Below, one piece after another: positions 14,401 through 22,124 of a stretch of DNA of 33,835 bases. Positions within the stretch are counted from its first letter, which is position 1; every line of letters starts with the position of its first letter. Source of the DNA: a virus; IMG/VR virus record IMGVR_UViG_3300034112_000560, positions 1 through 33,835 of that record; one strand, given 5' to 3'. Below the pieces are notes generated by a model. It worked only from the letters and a program-made list of their open reading frames with translations. It did not search any database and was not told the DNA's origin. The position numbers and the translations under genes were made by a program.

Positions 14401-15518
14401 TCGCCGCTAGTGAACGATCCTCCGGCGTCGGTGCCGGCGTCGAGCTGCAGGTCGACCTCGTCGTCAACCAGCAGGGTGTTGTCGGTCACGCTGCCGCCGC
14501 CCCGGCGGTGGGCCGTCAGGCCGCAGCGGCTCGAGCTGATCGCGTCGGACTTCTCACGTTGCGCCGTCGCGGCGTTGTCGCGGCTGCAGACGATGATGCT
14601 GATCCCCTGCTTGACCAGGTTCTCATCCTTCGGCGTCTTGAGGTTCGCCTGCGTGATCGGGCGGATCTGCGGGTTCACGCGGTACGCCAGGCCGTTGCCG
14701 ATCGGGGCATAGACGCCGAACGCCGTCTGGCTGCTGGGCTGGTAGCTGTAGCACGTCGCTGGCACGTACTGGTTGTTCAGCCCCCGCACCTGAAACACGT
14801 CGCCAGCACCAGCGGCCTCGGCATTGCCCGGGTCGTTCGCGGCCAGCCGGCCCGCGATGCGATCGGTCGCGCGGATCCGGCCGCCGCCCGGGCGGTGATA
14901 GATCGTCACCCTCGCGCTGCTCTCGCCTGCGGCGCCCAGGTCATAGGCGGACAGCAGGTTCTCACCGAACGCGAACTGCTGGGGATCGATGCCTGTGATC
15001 GGGGCCTCGCCGACCAGATAGACGGCCCGGAGCATCTGCGAACCGCCGAGGCTGACCATCTGGCTCCACAGCAGCGGGCAGTTGACGCGCACGCCCCCAT
15101 AGGTGATGCCGTTGATGGTCTCGCGGTGGGCCCAGACCACCGGGATCGTGGCGCCCAGCTCGACGGTGTCCTGGGTGCTTGAGATCCCTTGCTTCGGGGC
15201 GAACTCTGTCCTGGAGACCAGCTGCTGGCCCTGCTGCTGCTCCTGCCGCAGCTCGCCGGGGCGGGGGGCGTTGCGCTGCTTGAGGCGCGGGCGGGGCGTC
15301 AGGAGGTAGGCCGCGGCCGACAGGACGGCGGAGATGGCGAGGTTGATTAGGAAGGCAGTCAGCGGATCAACGGCCACGGGCCCCGCCACCGGCCGCAGCC
15401 GGCTCAGGCGCTCCTGCTCAAGCTGAAACTGCCGGTACTGGGTCTCGCTCAGGCCCAGAGCGGTCATGATCTGCCGATCAATCGGCAGCAGCAGGCGGTG
15501 GCGGCGCTTCCCCAGCAT
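11454..15518 (-). CDS. Tail-tip attachment protein, lambda J-like
   Basis: A 1354-residue protein at the end of the tail operon, in the position of lambda J (host specificity and tail-tip assembly). The ATG at 15518 has GAGG six bases upstream and forms TGATG with the previous stop; a TTG one codon earlier is less likely. Near the N-terminus a hydrophobic helix (about 54-73, TAFLINLAISAVLSAAAYLL) recalls the membrane-like segment in the I/J region of lambdoid tails. The centre is long and beta-rich. The C-terminal 280 residues carry two Ig/PKD-like domains (FTYSWTGAGLTF and PVYSWTAPVIPAG), then a HGFAAGDQVTF domain of about 65 residues that is also found in the protein at 23802-24389. The Ig-like end is likely exposed and variable. 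Confidence 0.85.
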   Translation of the reverse strand: MLGKRRHRLLLPIDRQIMTALGLSETQYRQFQLEQERLSRLRPVAGPVAVDPLTAFLINLAISAVLSAAAYLLTPRPRLKQRNAPRPGELRQEQQQGQQLVSRTEFAPKQGISSTQDTVELGATIPVVWAHRETINGITYGGVRVNCPLLWSQMVSLGGSQMLRAVYLVGEAPITGIDPQQFAFGENLLSAYDLGAAGESSARVTIYHRPGGGRIRATDRIAGRLAANDPGNAEAAGAGDVFQVRGLNNQYVPATCYSYQPSSQTAFGVYAPIGNGLAYRVNPQIRPITQANLKTPKDENLVKQGISIIVCSRDNAATAQREKSDAISSSRCGLTAHRRGGGSVTDNTLLVDDEVDLQLDAGTDAGGSFTSGDYSEGKGDIGSAVAGRQRAWDDAIVVGELYRIGSAVCVCSGRSPSDDVFRSDVDQQPIGGGISVTATFRVVEAGTADFPGTGGTRSGTAAPHVLRMARATVAIPQPAQVIELGIRSTVGIRVAGLMNFRDAMPYGEVDGRACDYYNLSQLPAQQILRVTQYQSGTITQIETRYAFWRLRYRIAGSTSGWSSLPQLFGVSGSTQQAQFNFLRIEFPTRQRWEVRLDPVSGWEVRSGTASGDLIVIDARLSSLQTVGDGSVVVRVAGEYVQRQAATFQMPCTINTRGGIGMPNVDGGNYVDEWARLAEQFVYDEITTSASSPEHEITYVNVIDTAPTTPTYPDMTLVGVNIRSGTEAQQLGQLSVYVNDGPGASHSFPALLAAGLLNQRYGVGSILSPLQVDEASFASATDWTRTRGYFWDGALPKPVNIRTWGNDTAALFLLDLITRNGVSYLQPAVLFGAPEQITGLFNAGNIIEGSFKLSYLDQTERQPVRVSVKWREERRAEGDGSNRGLFPVTREVTVREIGVSEAAPLEVIDMSDFCTSERHAIDVAKLKCRMKRLVTHQVTFETIPQQATLSPGRCCRLAMETVAYETARNGAILADGTIVTSEPIADGTYDALLWDGSSQTQEVGLVILNGRAVGRGPAVFCLAERNATEMSYKVQSMAFNDAGNIAVTALHWPTDEDGLSLISEGFDVAQNWVIEGAIGSTDAPGTITASFTGVTITGPSTLTVGVAGSYAAVVSGTGTGFTYSWTGAGLTFGTPTAASTTITASSSGSKTASCAVTRGAVTITDTHLILAVAAPTSTTIGTVTITGSTTGTSPATITSTAGISGTATDPVYSWTAPVIPAGGAVDWSSTNEASATAVFTGAGTYQLACRVTSYVATDRIVDKAVTFNLSTDTATATAHGFAAGDQVTFTATSGDLPTGLLQQTTYWVRSGGLTTDEFTVAAEPGGTLLGLSGTASGSYRVTRLGKSDLQQVVIS

Positions 15519-15991
15519 CAAAACCTCAGGTCTGCACTCGGAGGCAGTGCGCCGACCATCGCCTGCGTCAGCACCCGCCGGGGCCAGTCGCCGCCGATCG
15601 CGTCCAGCGGGCTGCCGAGGGTCACCGAGACCTGCTGCAGATCCTGCACGTAGGCGGTGATCGCGTAGGTGTCGATCATCTCGATCCCCGTTTCTTCAAG
15701 GGTGACAGGGTCCAGCCAGACGGTGCGGATCCTGGCGATCCACAGATCATCGGCCGCCTGCTTCCAGATGTTCAGACCCAGCACGTCGGCGTCGAATGCC
15801 AGCACGGCCTCAGCGTTGGGGAAGCCCAGGTCCACCGTCGCGCCAGAGTAGGCAAAGCCGGCGTGCATGTAGTCCACGCCCTGATAGGCGCGGGTCTCGC
15901 CGGTGTGGAACTGCTGGAACGCATAGCCCGTCGGGGCCCCGTCGCGGGTCAGCAGCTGCACGTAGACGCCTTCGGAGATGTCGTGATCCAT
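15518..15991 (-). CDS. Minor tail protein, L-like
   Basis: A 157-residue protein between the tape measure and the tip gene, overlapping both neighbours by TGATG. It contains a central sheet with TGETRAYQGVDYMHAG and DLWIARIRTVWLDP, and ends with VTLGSPLDAIGGDWPRRVLT followed by GALPPS. The LGSPLDA-x-GG-x-x-PRR-x-LT end is typical of minor tail proteins that cap the tape measure region, such as lambda L and DUF1833/DUF2163-like families. Only this one gene stands where lambda has M, L, K and I. No cysteine cluster for the Fe-S centre of lambda L is present. Confidence 0.65.
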   Translation of the reverse strand: MDHDISEGVYVQLLTRDGAPTGYAFQQFHTGETRAYQGVDYMHAGFAYSGATVDLGFPNAEAVLAFDADVLGLNIWKQAADDLWIARIRTVWLDPVTLEETGIEMIDTYAITAYVQDLQQVSVTLGSPLDAIGGDWPRRVLTQAMVGALPPSADLRF

Positions 15992-18900
15992 CAGATCCCC
16001 AGGCTCCGGCGGGCCCCTGGGCTGGACTGCAGGGCCCGCTGCTGACGTGCGGTGCTGCGGGTCGCGGCGGCCTGCGCCAGGGCCTCGGCCTGCTCGGCGG
16101 TGACGTAGTCCACCGAGTTGATCCGGGTCGTCTCCACCTTGATCCGCACCGTGCCATCCGGCGAGCTGGCGGCGACGGCCGCGGCCCGGGCGGTGGACTC
16201 CTGGCGCGCAGTCTCGACCAGCCGCTGGACGACCTGATCGGTCGACTCGAACTGGGCTGCTGAGGAGGTGCCCGGGATGCCGGGGTACTGCTTCAGTGCC
16301 ACCGGCACCCGGCGGCCGTCGGGCAGGGGGATGAAGGCCTCAGGGGTGGAGCCCTCCCCGTAGATCGCCGCCTGCGGGGCCGTGGCGATCCCGCCGCGGG
16401 CATAGGTGCGCAGGGGCACCGGGCCCTGGGGGGTCATGATGCCGCCGGTGGCGAAGCTGAAAGGGTTGCCGCCTTGGAATGGGGTGATCCCGGCTGTCGG
16501 CAGCCCGGCCGTGAACGATCCGGCCGCGGGGGCGAAGAACTGGCTGAAATCACCGGCGGGGAGGGCGTTGATGCCGGGGGAGATCGGTGCGATGCCGCCA
16601 CCACCACCAATGCCGCTGATCGCCCTGATGACCGGCGCGATCACCGCGATCTGGATCAGCTGCTGGGCGATGTCCTTCAGGACCGTGGCGCCCAGCTCCT
16701 GCAGGCTCTGGCCCAGGTTCTCGGCACCTTGAATCGCCAGGCTGAACGCCTGCTGCATTCCTTGGCCAATCGTCTGGGCCAGGCTGCCGGCCAGCTCGTT
16801 CTGTTCCTGCAGCTTCTCGGATTGCTGGCTGTAATAGTCGCTGAGCGTGGCGGCGAGGGTGACTTGCTGGTCTTGCCATTGCGTTGACAGCTGATCGTAA
16901 TACGACTTTCTTTCAGCATCAGCTAAAGTCAGTTTTGCCTCTTCTTTCTTGACTTCCGCAAATGCTTCGGCGGACTTGAGGGCCCCTTCGCTCATCATCG
17001 GGTCCGCTTTTTTGGCCGCAAGGTCCGATTCAATTTGCTGCAGTTGATACGCAAATTCAAGCCTGGCCCTCATCACCTCAGTCATGTTCTGCATTGCGGC
17101 AAGCTGCTGCTGTGCTGTATTGAGACTGCTGGCTTCTGTGATCTCACGCTCTGCCATCTGGTCATTGATTTTCTGATTCTGTTCAGCAGTGCGCTCCATT
17201 TGTTGTTGCTGTTGCTCAGCAAGTTTTTGGGCGTCGCGCTTTCGCTGATCAAGTGCTGATACCTGCAGCTCTGCCGCTTTGATTCCTCCAGCATCTTCAT
17301 ATCCAAACCCCTTGGCTGCTGCTAATACCTTGCCAGGATATAGCCTTGCTTCCGCTGAAACCCCACCCGGGAATCTCTGCTGATTGCCGGGCCCTTGATT
17401 GTAAGCTCGCAATCCACCCTCAAGGCCAAACGTTGCAATTTGCTTGGCAAGATATTCGGCGGCGCCCGCAAGATTTTGCAGTGCATCCCTTGGATTAACG
17501 CCAAGCTCTCTGGCGGTCCCTGGCATCAGCTGGCCGAGGCCTATTGCACCTGCCGAACTAAGTGCGGACTGACTAAATGCACTTTCGGTTGAAATAAGAC
17601 CTGCAAACAGCGCAGGGTCAAGCCCTCTTTTTCTTGCCGCGGCAATGATCTGCGCCCCATATGGCTTCTTGAGGATCAACGATTCAGCTGTGGGCTTATT
17701 GCTTCCACCTTCCAGCACCTGTCCCGCCAATTCGGTGATTTTCGGGTCTTCCGTTTTCTGCGGCGGAAGAATGCGGCCGAGCTTGCTTGGCGTCGGCAGA
17801 TCCCTTCTTCCGTCTGGCGGCGGAGGGGGCGGCGGTGCAAACTCATCCATCAATGCACTGCCGGCCTTGCCGATTGCCGTGCCGATCGCGAACGCTGCGC
17901 CAGGTGAGCCAAATGCAGAAGGCGCGATTGGCATCGCAAGCCCACTGCTTAGACTCAGCAGCTCCTTAATCCGGTCGGGCACGCCTTGGCCCATGATCAC
18001 CCGAACCAGCTCCGTGACCTTCTTCGTCACAGACGTCAGAGGTGGCAGCAGGACCTGCCCTAGCGAATTGCCAAGATCCTTGTTGGCGTTGGAAAATTGC
18101 TTGAATGGATCGACCGCCTTCTCTGCTGCTTTGGCTGATGCATTTAAGACTCGTTCTTGATTGCGGCTGAATTGGTTGAACCTTTGTAGGTCATCGTTGG
18201 CCAAGCCGACAACCGCCTTATACCCGTCAATGTCGCTGAATAGAATACTCAGAGCTGCGCTATTGCCCTTTGTCTTGCTCGTGACGTCCGCCAAGAATCC
18301 GCCAAATCCCTTAGCCGCCAACGCCGACGCGCTGAAGTCAAGCCCTAACGCAGCGGCCATTCGCCGCGCTTCGTCAGTTGGCTTGATGATTGACTTAATT
18401 GCCTGGTTAATGCCAGAGAATGTCGACTCTACTGGGACACCTTGAGCGGTTAGGGCTGAAACTGCAGCATTGATCTCCTCAAGGCTGATGTTGGCAGCTG
18501 CAGCTGTTGGCACAAGTCGGCCGATACTAGTTGCGTATTCTGCAACAACAATCTTGCCATCATTCTGGGTCTGGATCATCATATCGACGACCTTCTGCGC
18601 ATCAGCCGCAGATCGCCCATAGCCGTTCAGGATACTGGTAGTTGCATCCGCGACCGTGCGAATATCACTGAATCCACCGACTGCGCCTAGCGTGCTCGCT
18701 TTCAGAATCTGAATAATATCGCTGGTCTTAGAAAATCCAGAGCTAAGAATCTCGTAAGCGGCGGACGTCGCTTCGGCCTGGCTGGTCATGTAGCCCTGCG
18801 CGCGTGTCAGATCCGCAATTGATTGGTTGAGCTTGGCGGTGTCGCCAGTCAAGGTGCTGACCTTCCGTTGCTCGGCGGCGAGGTCCATGGCAGTGCTGAT

Positions 18901-19401
18901 GGATCCGCCAACGACAGCAGCAGCTCCGGCTCCGGCGGCGAGGCCTGCCGTAATGCCCCCCGCAAGCGCCAGACGGCCGGCCATGGCAGCCTCACCTGCC
19001 TGCATCGTCAGGGCGCCCCTGACGCCGGCCCCAGTGGCCAGGGAGGCCATGATCCCCCCGCCCCTCTGCTGCTGGTTGGAGACGTTCCTTTCCGCCCTGG
19101 TCACCGCATCCAGCTTCGCCCGGACCTCGTCGAGCTGAGCGGTGTACCTGCCAAACATGACAGTTCCGGTGCCCACGGACTCCCGCAGCTGCGTCAGCGC
19201 CTGCACCTGCAGCCGCATGCTGTTGATGCTGCCGTCACTGCCTCGCCTGAGCTTCTCGTAGGCGGCGTTGAGCTTGAACAGGTCCTGGTGGGTCGCGGCA
19301 GACTGCTGCGCCAGCCCCTGCAGCGACCGCTTGAGCCCGTCGAACCCCTGGATGCCTTCAACCGACGCCAGGATCTTCAGTCGCGTCGCGTTGTCAGCCA
19401 T
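15991..19401 (-). CDS. Tape measure protein with lytic transglycosylase domain
   Basis: A 1136-residue protein that sets tail length and enters the host envelope. The N-terminal 115 residues are coiled; about 120-175 is a Gly/Ala-rich membrane-like stretch; 175-470 matches the TP901-type tape measure core (LTRAQGYMTSQAEATSAAYE, SILNGYGRSAADAQKV). A poly-Pro linker (about 522-529) leads to a lysozyme-like SLT transglycosylase at about 579-702: catalytic Glu606 in LISTESAF, then GAIGLGQLMPGTA and LRAYNQGPGN. Coiled coil (about 710-870) and a Gly-rich hydrophobic end follow. The stretch between roughly 16.9 and 18.8 kb, including the SLT domain, is clearly lower in GC than both ends. The start at 19401 overlaps the T reading frame by eight bases. 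Confidence 0.92.
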   Translation of the reverse strand: MADNATRLKILASVEGIQGFDGLKRSLQGLAQQSAATHQDLFKLNAAYEKLRRGSDGSINSMRLQVQALTQLRESVGTGTVMFGRYTAQLDEVRAKLDAVTRAERNVSNQQQRGGGIMASLATGAGVRGALTMQAGEAAMAGRLALAGGITAGLAAGAGAAAVVGGSISTAMDLAAEQRKVSTLTGDTAKLNQSIADLTRAQGYMTSQAEATSAAYEILSSGFSKTSDIIQILKASTLGAVGGFSDIRTVADATTSILNGYGRSAADAQKVVDMMIQTQNDGKIVVAEYATSIGRLVPTAAAANISLEEINAAVSALTAQGVPVESTFSGINQAIKSIIKPTDEARRMAAALGLDFSASALAAKGFGGFLADVTSKTKGNSAALSILFSDIDGYKAVVGLANDDLQRFNQFSRNQERVLNASAKAAEKAVDPFKQFSNANKDLGNSLGQVLLPPLTSVTKKVTELVRVIMGQGVPDRIKELLSLSSGLAMPIAPSAFGSPGAAFAIGTAIGKAGSALMDEFAPPPPPPPDGRRDLPTPSKLGRILPPQKTEDPKITELAGQVLEGGSNKPTAESLILKKPYGAQIIAAARKRGLDPALFAGLISTESAFSQSALSSAGAIGLGQLMPGTARELGVNPRDALQNLAGAAEYLAKQIATFGLEGGLRAYNQGPGNQQRFPGGVSAEARLYPGKVLAAAKGFGYEDAGGIKAAELQVSALDQRKRDAQKLAEQQQQQMERTAEQNQKINDQMAEREITEASSLNTAQQQLAAMQNMTEVMRARLEFAYQLQQIESDLAAKKADPMMSEGALKSAEAFAEVKKEEAKLTLADAERKSYYDQLSTQWQDQQVTLAATLSDYYSQQSEKLQEQNELAGSLAQTIGQGMQQAFSLAIQGAENLGQSLQELGATVLKDIAQQLIQIAVIAPVIRAISGIGGGGGIAPISPGINALPAGDFSQFFAPAAGSFTAGLPTAGITPFQGGNPFSFATGGIMTPQGPVPLRTYARGGIATAPQAAIYGEGSTPEAFIPLPDGRRVPVALKQYPGIPGTSSAAQFESTDQVVQRLVETARQESTARAAAVAASSPDGTVRIKVETTRINSVDYVTAEQAEALAQAAATRSTARQQRALQSSPGARRSLGI

Positions 19402-19729
19402 CTCGGTTCAGCTCCTCCAGCGCGGCTGACTCCATCACCTGCAGGCCCTCGATCATCGTGACGGGGTCCTCCACATGGTAAAGGTCCAGCAGCCAGCGGG
19501 CGGCGTTGTAGTCCAGTCCCTGATAGCCCGCCATCGTCGTTCGCCACTGGGTCTGCAGACGCATGAACATCCGCACCGTCTCCCAGTTCTCCTCCCACAC
19601 CTCGCAGTCGCCGCTGCGCTCGTCGTCGTCGCGGATCCAGATCACCCCGAGGGCCGCCGCGTCACGGTCGGCCTCGGAGTAGTCCCTGCCGCTGCTGCCG
19701 GTCGCCCAGTACCGAGCGACCGCGGCTAG
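19394..19729 (-). CDS. Tail assembly chaperone extension (T part, DUF1799-like), made by -1 frameshift
   Basis: This frame lies -1 relative to gpG and continues it after a slip at GGGAAAC. It adds 111 residues, giving a predicted 219-residue G-T protein. The added part carries the DUF1799 signature: CEVWEENWETVRMFMRLQTQ followed by AGYQGLDYNAARWLLDL. Such fusions bind the tape measure through T while G contacts tube subunits. An independent GTG start at 19645 would give 83 residues but has no ribosome site, whereas the frame is open all the way from the slip codon. The segment from the slip to 19645 encodes a normal-looking linker (RDYSEADRDAAALGV). The tape measure gene begins eight bases before its stop. 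Confidence 0.8.
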   Translation of the reverse strand, partial: LAAVARYWATGSSGRDYSEADRDAAALGVIWIRDDDERSGDCEVWEENWETVRMFMRLQTQWRTTMAGYQGLDYNAARWLLDLYHVEDPVTMIEGLQVMESAALEELNRDG

Positions 19730-19735
19730 TTTCCC
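19699..19735 (-). promoter_or_regulatory. Programmed -1 ribosomal frameshift signal
   Basis: Minus-strand heptamer GGGAAAC (19735-19729) in the zero-frame phase G GGA AAC, directly followed by the gpG stop TAG. Six bases further on, a 7-bp perfect stem CGGTCGC/GCGACCG (19722-19716 with 19705-19699) encloses a 10-base loop. Slippery site, spacing and stem fit the X XXY YYZ rule; lambda uses GGGAAAG at the same junction. Confidence 0.85.
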
Positions 19736-20052
19736 GCCTTGCCCCCGTTCACGCCCAGGTAGAAGGCCTCGATGACGGCCCGCAGGAACGACTGGTCCAG
19801 CATCAATTCATCCCGGGCCGCTTCGCTGTAGGGGATCTCCTCACCCTGGCTGTCGAGGATGCCAGACCACCCGATGAGGACGCCGCGCACCAGCTGTTCA
19901 TCGCCCTTGTCGGTCAGCCCCTGCATCTCCGGGCGGGTCACCCGGCGGAACACCGCGTCGAAGGTTTCCTCAATCTGCACCCCGCCGTCGCCGGCAGTGC
20001 GGATCGGCACAGGCCACCGGTAGCTGGTGGCCTTCACTTTGGTGTAGGGCAT
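19726..20052 (-). CDS. Tail assembly chaperone G
   Basis: A 108-residue acidic-to-neutral protein between the tail tube and tape measure genes, which is the place of lambda G. It opens with a beta strand pair (KATSYRWPVPIRTAG, then GVQIEETFDAVFRRVTRPEM) and ends in helices (EAARDELMLDQSFLRAVIEA and YLGVNGGKAGN). Phage tail assembly chaperones share this plan: a beta start with F-x-V/A-x-F-x-R followed by helical packing. It would bind the tape measure during tail building and is absent from the finished virion. The last codons carry the frameshift site that yields the G-T product. Confidence 0.85.
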   Translation of the reverse strand: MPYTKVKATSYRWPVPIRTAGDGGVQIEETFDAVFRRVTRPEMQGLTDKGDEQLVRGVLIGWSGILDSQGEEIPYSEAARDELMLDQSFLRAVIEAFYLGVNGGKAGN

Positions 20053-20055
20053 GGC

Positions 20056-21252
20056 TCAGGAGTAGCAGAGGATCAGTTCGTCATTGCCGGCCACACTCGG
20101 CACGGCGGTGTAGGGCAGGGTGAAGTGCTCAACACCCTGCGCCGACTGGTAGGCCGGCAGCCCGAGGTCACAGTAGGGCACCACCAGGCCCACCCGGTTG
20201 CCGGCGGTCGTGCCATGCAGATAGCTCAGGCGGCCCAGGGCGCCGTCGGTGCGGGCCTGCTCGAAGGGGTTGAACGTCGCCATGCTGGTGGCCTCCATCA
20301 CCACGGTGCCGCTCATCGCGCCGTCGGTGATCAGCACTTCCTTGCTGCAGCCGATCAGCTCCCGGTACTCCACCTGGTTGCCCAGGTCGAAGTTGCTGGA
20401 CTGCAGACAGCCGGCCACGCCGAAGAACCGGAACGATCCGGCGGTGTCGTTGCGGAACGTCTGCGGAGTCGCCTGGTTCGCATAGGTCGGCGTCACCGGG
20501 CTGGCATCGGTCGGGGCGTTGTAGAGGCCCGTGATGTTGAACGTGATCGTCGGGATCTGGCCCAGCGTGTGGTTCATCGTGGCGGTGCCACGGCAGCCGG
20601 TCAGGGTGTGGACGATCTCGGTCCCGCTGGGCCCCCCGAGTCGATACTGGATGGTGCAGCTGGTGTCGCTGACGCCGTCAATCGTGCTGATCGGCAGGTA
20701 GCGCACGTTGGCGCCGATGCTGTAGCCGCTGCCGACGCCAGGCACAAACGTCGAGGTGTAGGCCGCCACGGTGGCGACCTTCGTGCTGCCCACGTACTGG
20801 GTGATCAGGCCCACATGACCGTTGCCGGTGCCGCTGGTGATGCTCACCACCATGCCGGTGTAGGCGTCGTTGACGGCGCTCGCGCCCGCCGCCAGGGTGA
20901 TGGTGCCGGCGGCTCCGGCGGTGGAGGTGCCGGTCACGGCCGTGCCCATCACGGTCTCAGACAGGCGGCAAGATCTCAGCAGGGGGGAATAGCGGGGGGC
21001 AGTGCCAGCGGTGCCGCTGCCGGCGTACTCCACCGTCATCTGCAGCTGCACCTGTGTGTTGCTCAGCAGCCCCTCGTAGGCGCCCATGTAGGGCCGGATG
21101 ATGTCCCGGCTCACCACGTCGCCAGCGAGGGGCGTCAGGGCCAGGTCGGAGTTGACCAGAACCGCATTGGTGCCATCCGGGCTTGAGCTGACGCCATAGC
21201 TGGCGCCCTCAGTCTTGGCCAGGATCGTCCGCAGCTTCGTCTTGTAGGCCAT
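20056..21252 (-). CDS. Major tail tube protein
   Basis: A 398-residue protein in the position of lambda V. The first hundred residues (YKTKLRTILAKTEGASYGVS, ALTPLAGDVVSRDIIRPYMG) and the last half (GCRGTATMNHTLGQIPTITF, NFDLGNQVEYRELIGCSKEV) are typical of the tube fold of long-tailed phages. Residues about 106-182 are an inserted small beta domain (GTITLAAGASAVNDAYTGMV, then STKVATVAAYTSTFVPG) that recurs in many phage structural proteins and would project from the tube. No ribosome site precedes the ATG at 21252, but a 50-residue ORF runs across it, so the start may depend on translational coupling. Hundreds of copies form the tail shaft. Confidence 0.88.
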   Translation of the reverse strand: MAYKTKLRTILAKTEGASYGVSSSPDGTNAVLVNSDLALTPLAGDVVSRDIIRPYMGAYEGLLSNTQVQLQMTVEYAGSGTAGTAPRYSPLLRSCRLSETVMGTAVTGTSTAGAAGTITLAAGASAVNDAYTGMVVSITSGTGNGHVGLITQYVGSTKVATVAAYTSTFVPGVGSGYSIGANVRYLPISTIDGVSDTSCTIQYRLGGPSGTEIVHTLTGCRGTATMNHTLGQIPTITFNITGLYNAPTDASPVTPTYANQATPQTFRNDTAGSFRFFGVAGCLQSSNFDLGNQVEYRELIGCSKEVLITDGAMSGTVVMEATSMATFNPFEQARTDGALGRLSYLHGTTAGNRVGLVVPYCDLGLPAYQSAQGVEHFTLPYTAVPSVAGNDELILCYS

Positions 21253-21361
21253 GCTCGGGTTCGGGGTCGGCAGGGGCTGGCTCGGCTGCGGGGCGATGCC
21301 TCAGGCCGGTGGCCGGATCCATCTCCCAGATCCCGCCGATGCCGCGGGTGTCGTCCTCCAT
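21209..21361 (-). CDS. Small acidic ORF coupled to the tail tube gene
   Basis: A 50-residue ORF filling the gap between the tail terminator and tube genes. GGAGG lies ten bases before its ATG at 21361, inside the end of the terminator gene. It encodes GIWEMDPATGLRHRP followed by a Pro/Ala/Glu-rich acidic tail. The E/R-x-DPxTGLR motif is often seen in small phage ORFs at this place. Its 3' end overlaps the tube gene start by 44 bases in another frame, so its main role could be to deliver ribosomes to a start that lacks its own ribosome site. Confidence 0.5.
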   Translation of the reverse strand: MEDDTRGIGGIWEMDPATGLRHRPAAEPAPADPEPEHGLQDEAADDPGQD

Positions 21362-21366
21362 GCTAC

Positions 21367-21792
21367 TCAGGCCTCCAGGTCGGCTTCACTCGTACGGTAG
21401 TTGAACACGAATGGCACGGTGATCAGGCCAGCTGGTGAATCGGCCTGCAGCAGCTCGCAGGTGGTCCGGCCTGGCATGACGTCAATCGTCAGATCGCGCA
21501 GGGCCGTGCTGGCCATCGTGCGGCGGTGAATCTCCGCCACGATCGGATCCGCGATCACGTCCGGCTGGGCATCGCGCACGATCACCACCGCCCTGGCCTG
21601 GAGGGTCCAGTCGAGGAACGGAAGGCTGGTCCGCACGTCCGGGCTGTCGTCGATCCACTCCAAGGCGATGCCGGGCGATTCGTGGCGCTGCAACGGCTCC
21701 ACCCGGCTGCGCCAGATCCGGCCCGACACCTGCGGCATCCCCGCGAGGGCTGCGGCCCAGGTGGACAGGATCTGCTCGCGGCGGGTGGTCAT
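21367..21792 (-). CDS. Tail terminator protein, gpU-like
   Basis: A 141-residue protein. The N-terminal helix with REQILSTWAAALAGMPQV, the RVEPLQRHESPGIALEW strand, the VVIVRDAQPDVIADPIVAEI core and the closing EADSP-like strand match the lambda gpU/minor tail U family. These proteins form a hexameric ring on top of the tail tube, stop its growth and join the tail to the head. The position before the tube gene agrees. The ATG at 21792 overlaps the previous gene's stop as ATGA. Confidence is based on fold pattern and position rather than on a diagnostic residue. Confidence 0.78.
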   Translation of the reverse strand: MTTRREQILSTWAAALAGMPQVSGRIWRSRVEPLQRHESPGIALEWIDDSPDVRTSLPFLDWTLQARAVVIVRDAQPDVIADPIVAEIHRRTMASTALRDLTIDVMPGRTTCELLQADSPAGLITVPFVFNYRTSEADLEA

Positions 21793-22124
21793 GGGGTTGG
21801 GGTTGGGGGCCAGGCTGTTGGGTCGGGCTCGGTGCCAGCGAAGATCCTGCCGCCTGAGCCGTAGGGGGTGCGGAAGGGGGCCAGGGTGCGGGGCAGCGGG
21901 CCGGGGATGGCCAGGTTGACGTAGAAGCCGGGCAGCGGTGTGGGCGGGGATAGCTCGTTGCCGTCAGCGTCGTAGGTGCCGGGCAGCACGACTTCGCCGA
22001 TGATGTCGAGCGCCCCTTTATGGCCGAGGGACACCAGCTCGCCGTCGTCATCGAGGTAGCCGGCCCCATCTGCGGCATCATGGGCGGCCTGGTGATCGGG
22101 GAAGCGGAGGGTGTAGTGGTTCAC
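21789..22124 (-). CDS. Conserved small phage protein of the fibre/tail junction
   Basis: A 111-residue protein beginning MNHYTLRFPDHQAAHDAADG, with a middle LDIIGEVVLPGTYDADGNEL and a closing LPGFYVNLAIPG, then PYGSGGRIFAGT. I recognise this sequence style from a recurrent phage protein of unknown function found in tail regions, with an alpha/beta first half (YTLRFPDxxAA) and the fixed phrase PLPG-x-xVN. Its neighbours, a spike/fibre protein upstream and the tail terminator downstream, both overlap it by four bases. The likely role is structural or accessory; nothing suggests an enzyme. Confidence 0.65.
   Translation of the reverse strand: MNHYTLRFPDHQAAHDAADGAGYLDDDGELVSLGHKGALDIIGEVVLPGTYDADGNELSPPTPLPGFYVNLAIPGPLPRTLAPFRTPYGSGGRIFAGTEPDPTAWPPTPTP

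Noticed and set aside
15518-15521. TTG start of the J-like protein one codon upstream
   Set aside because: The next codon is ATG in the recurrent TGATG overlap with GAGG at suitable spacing, making it the better start.
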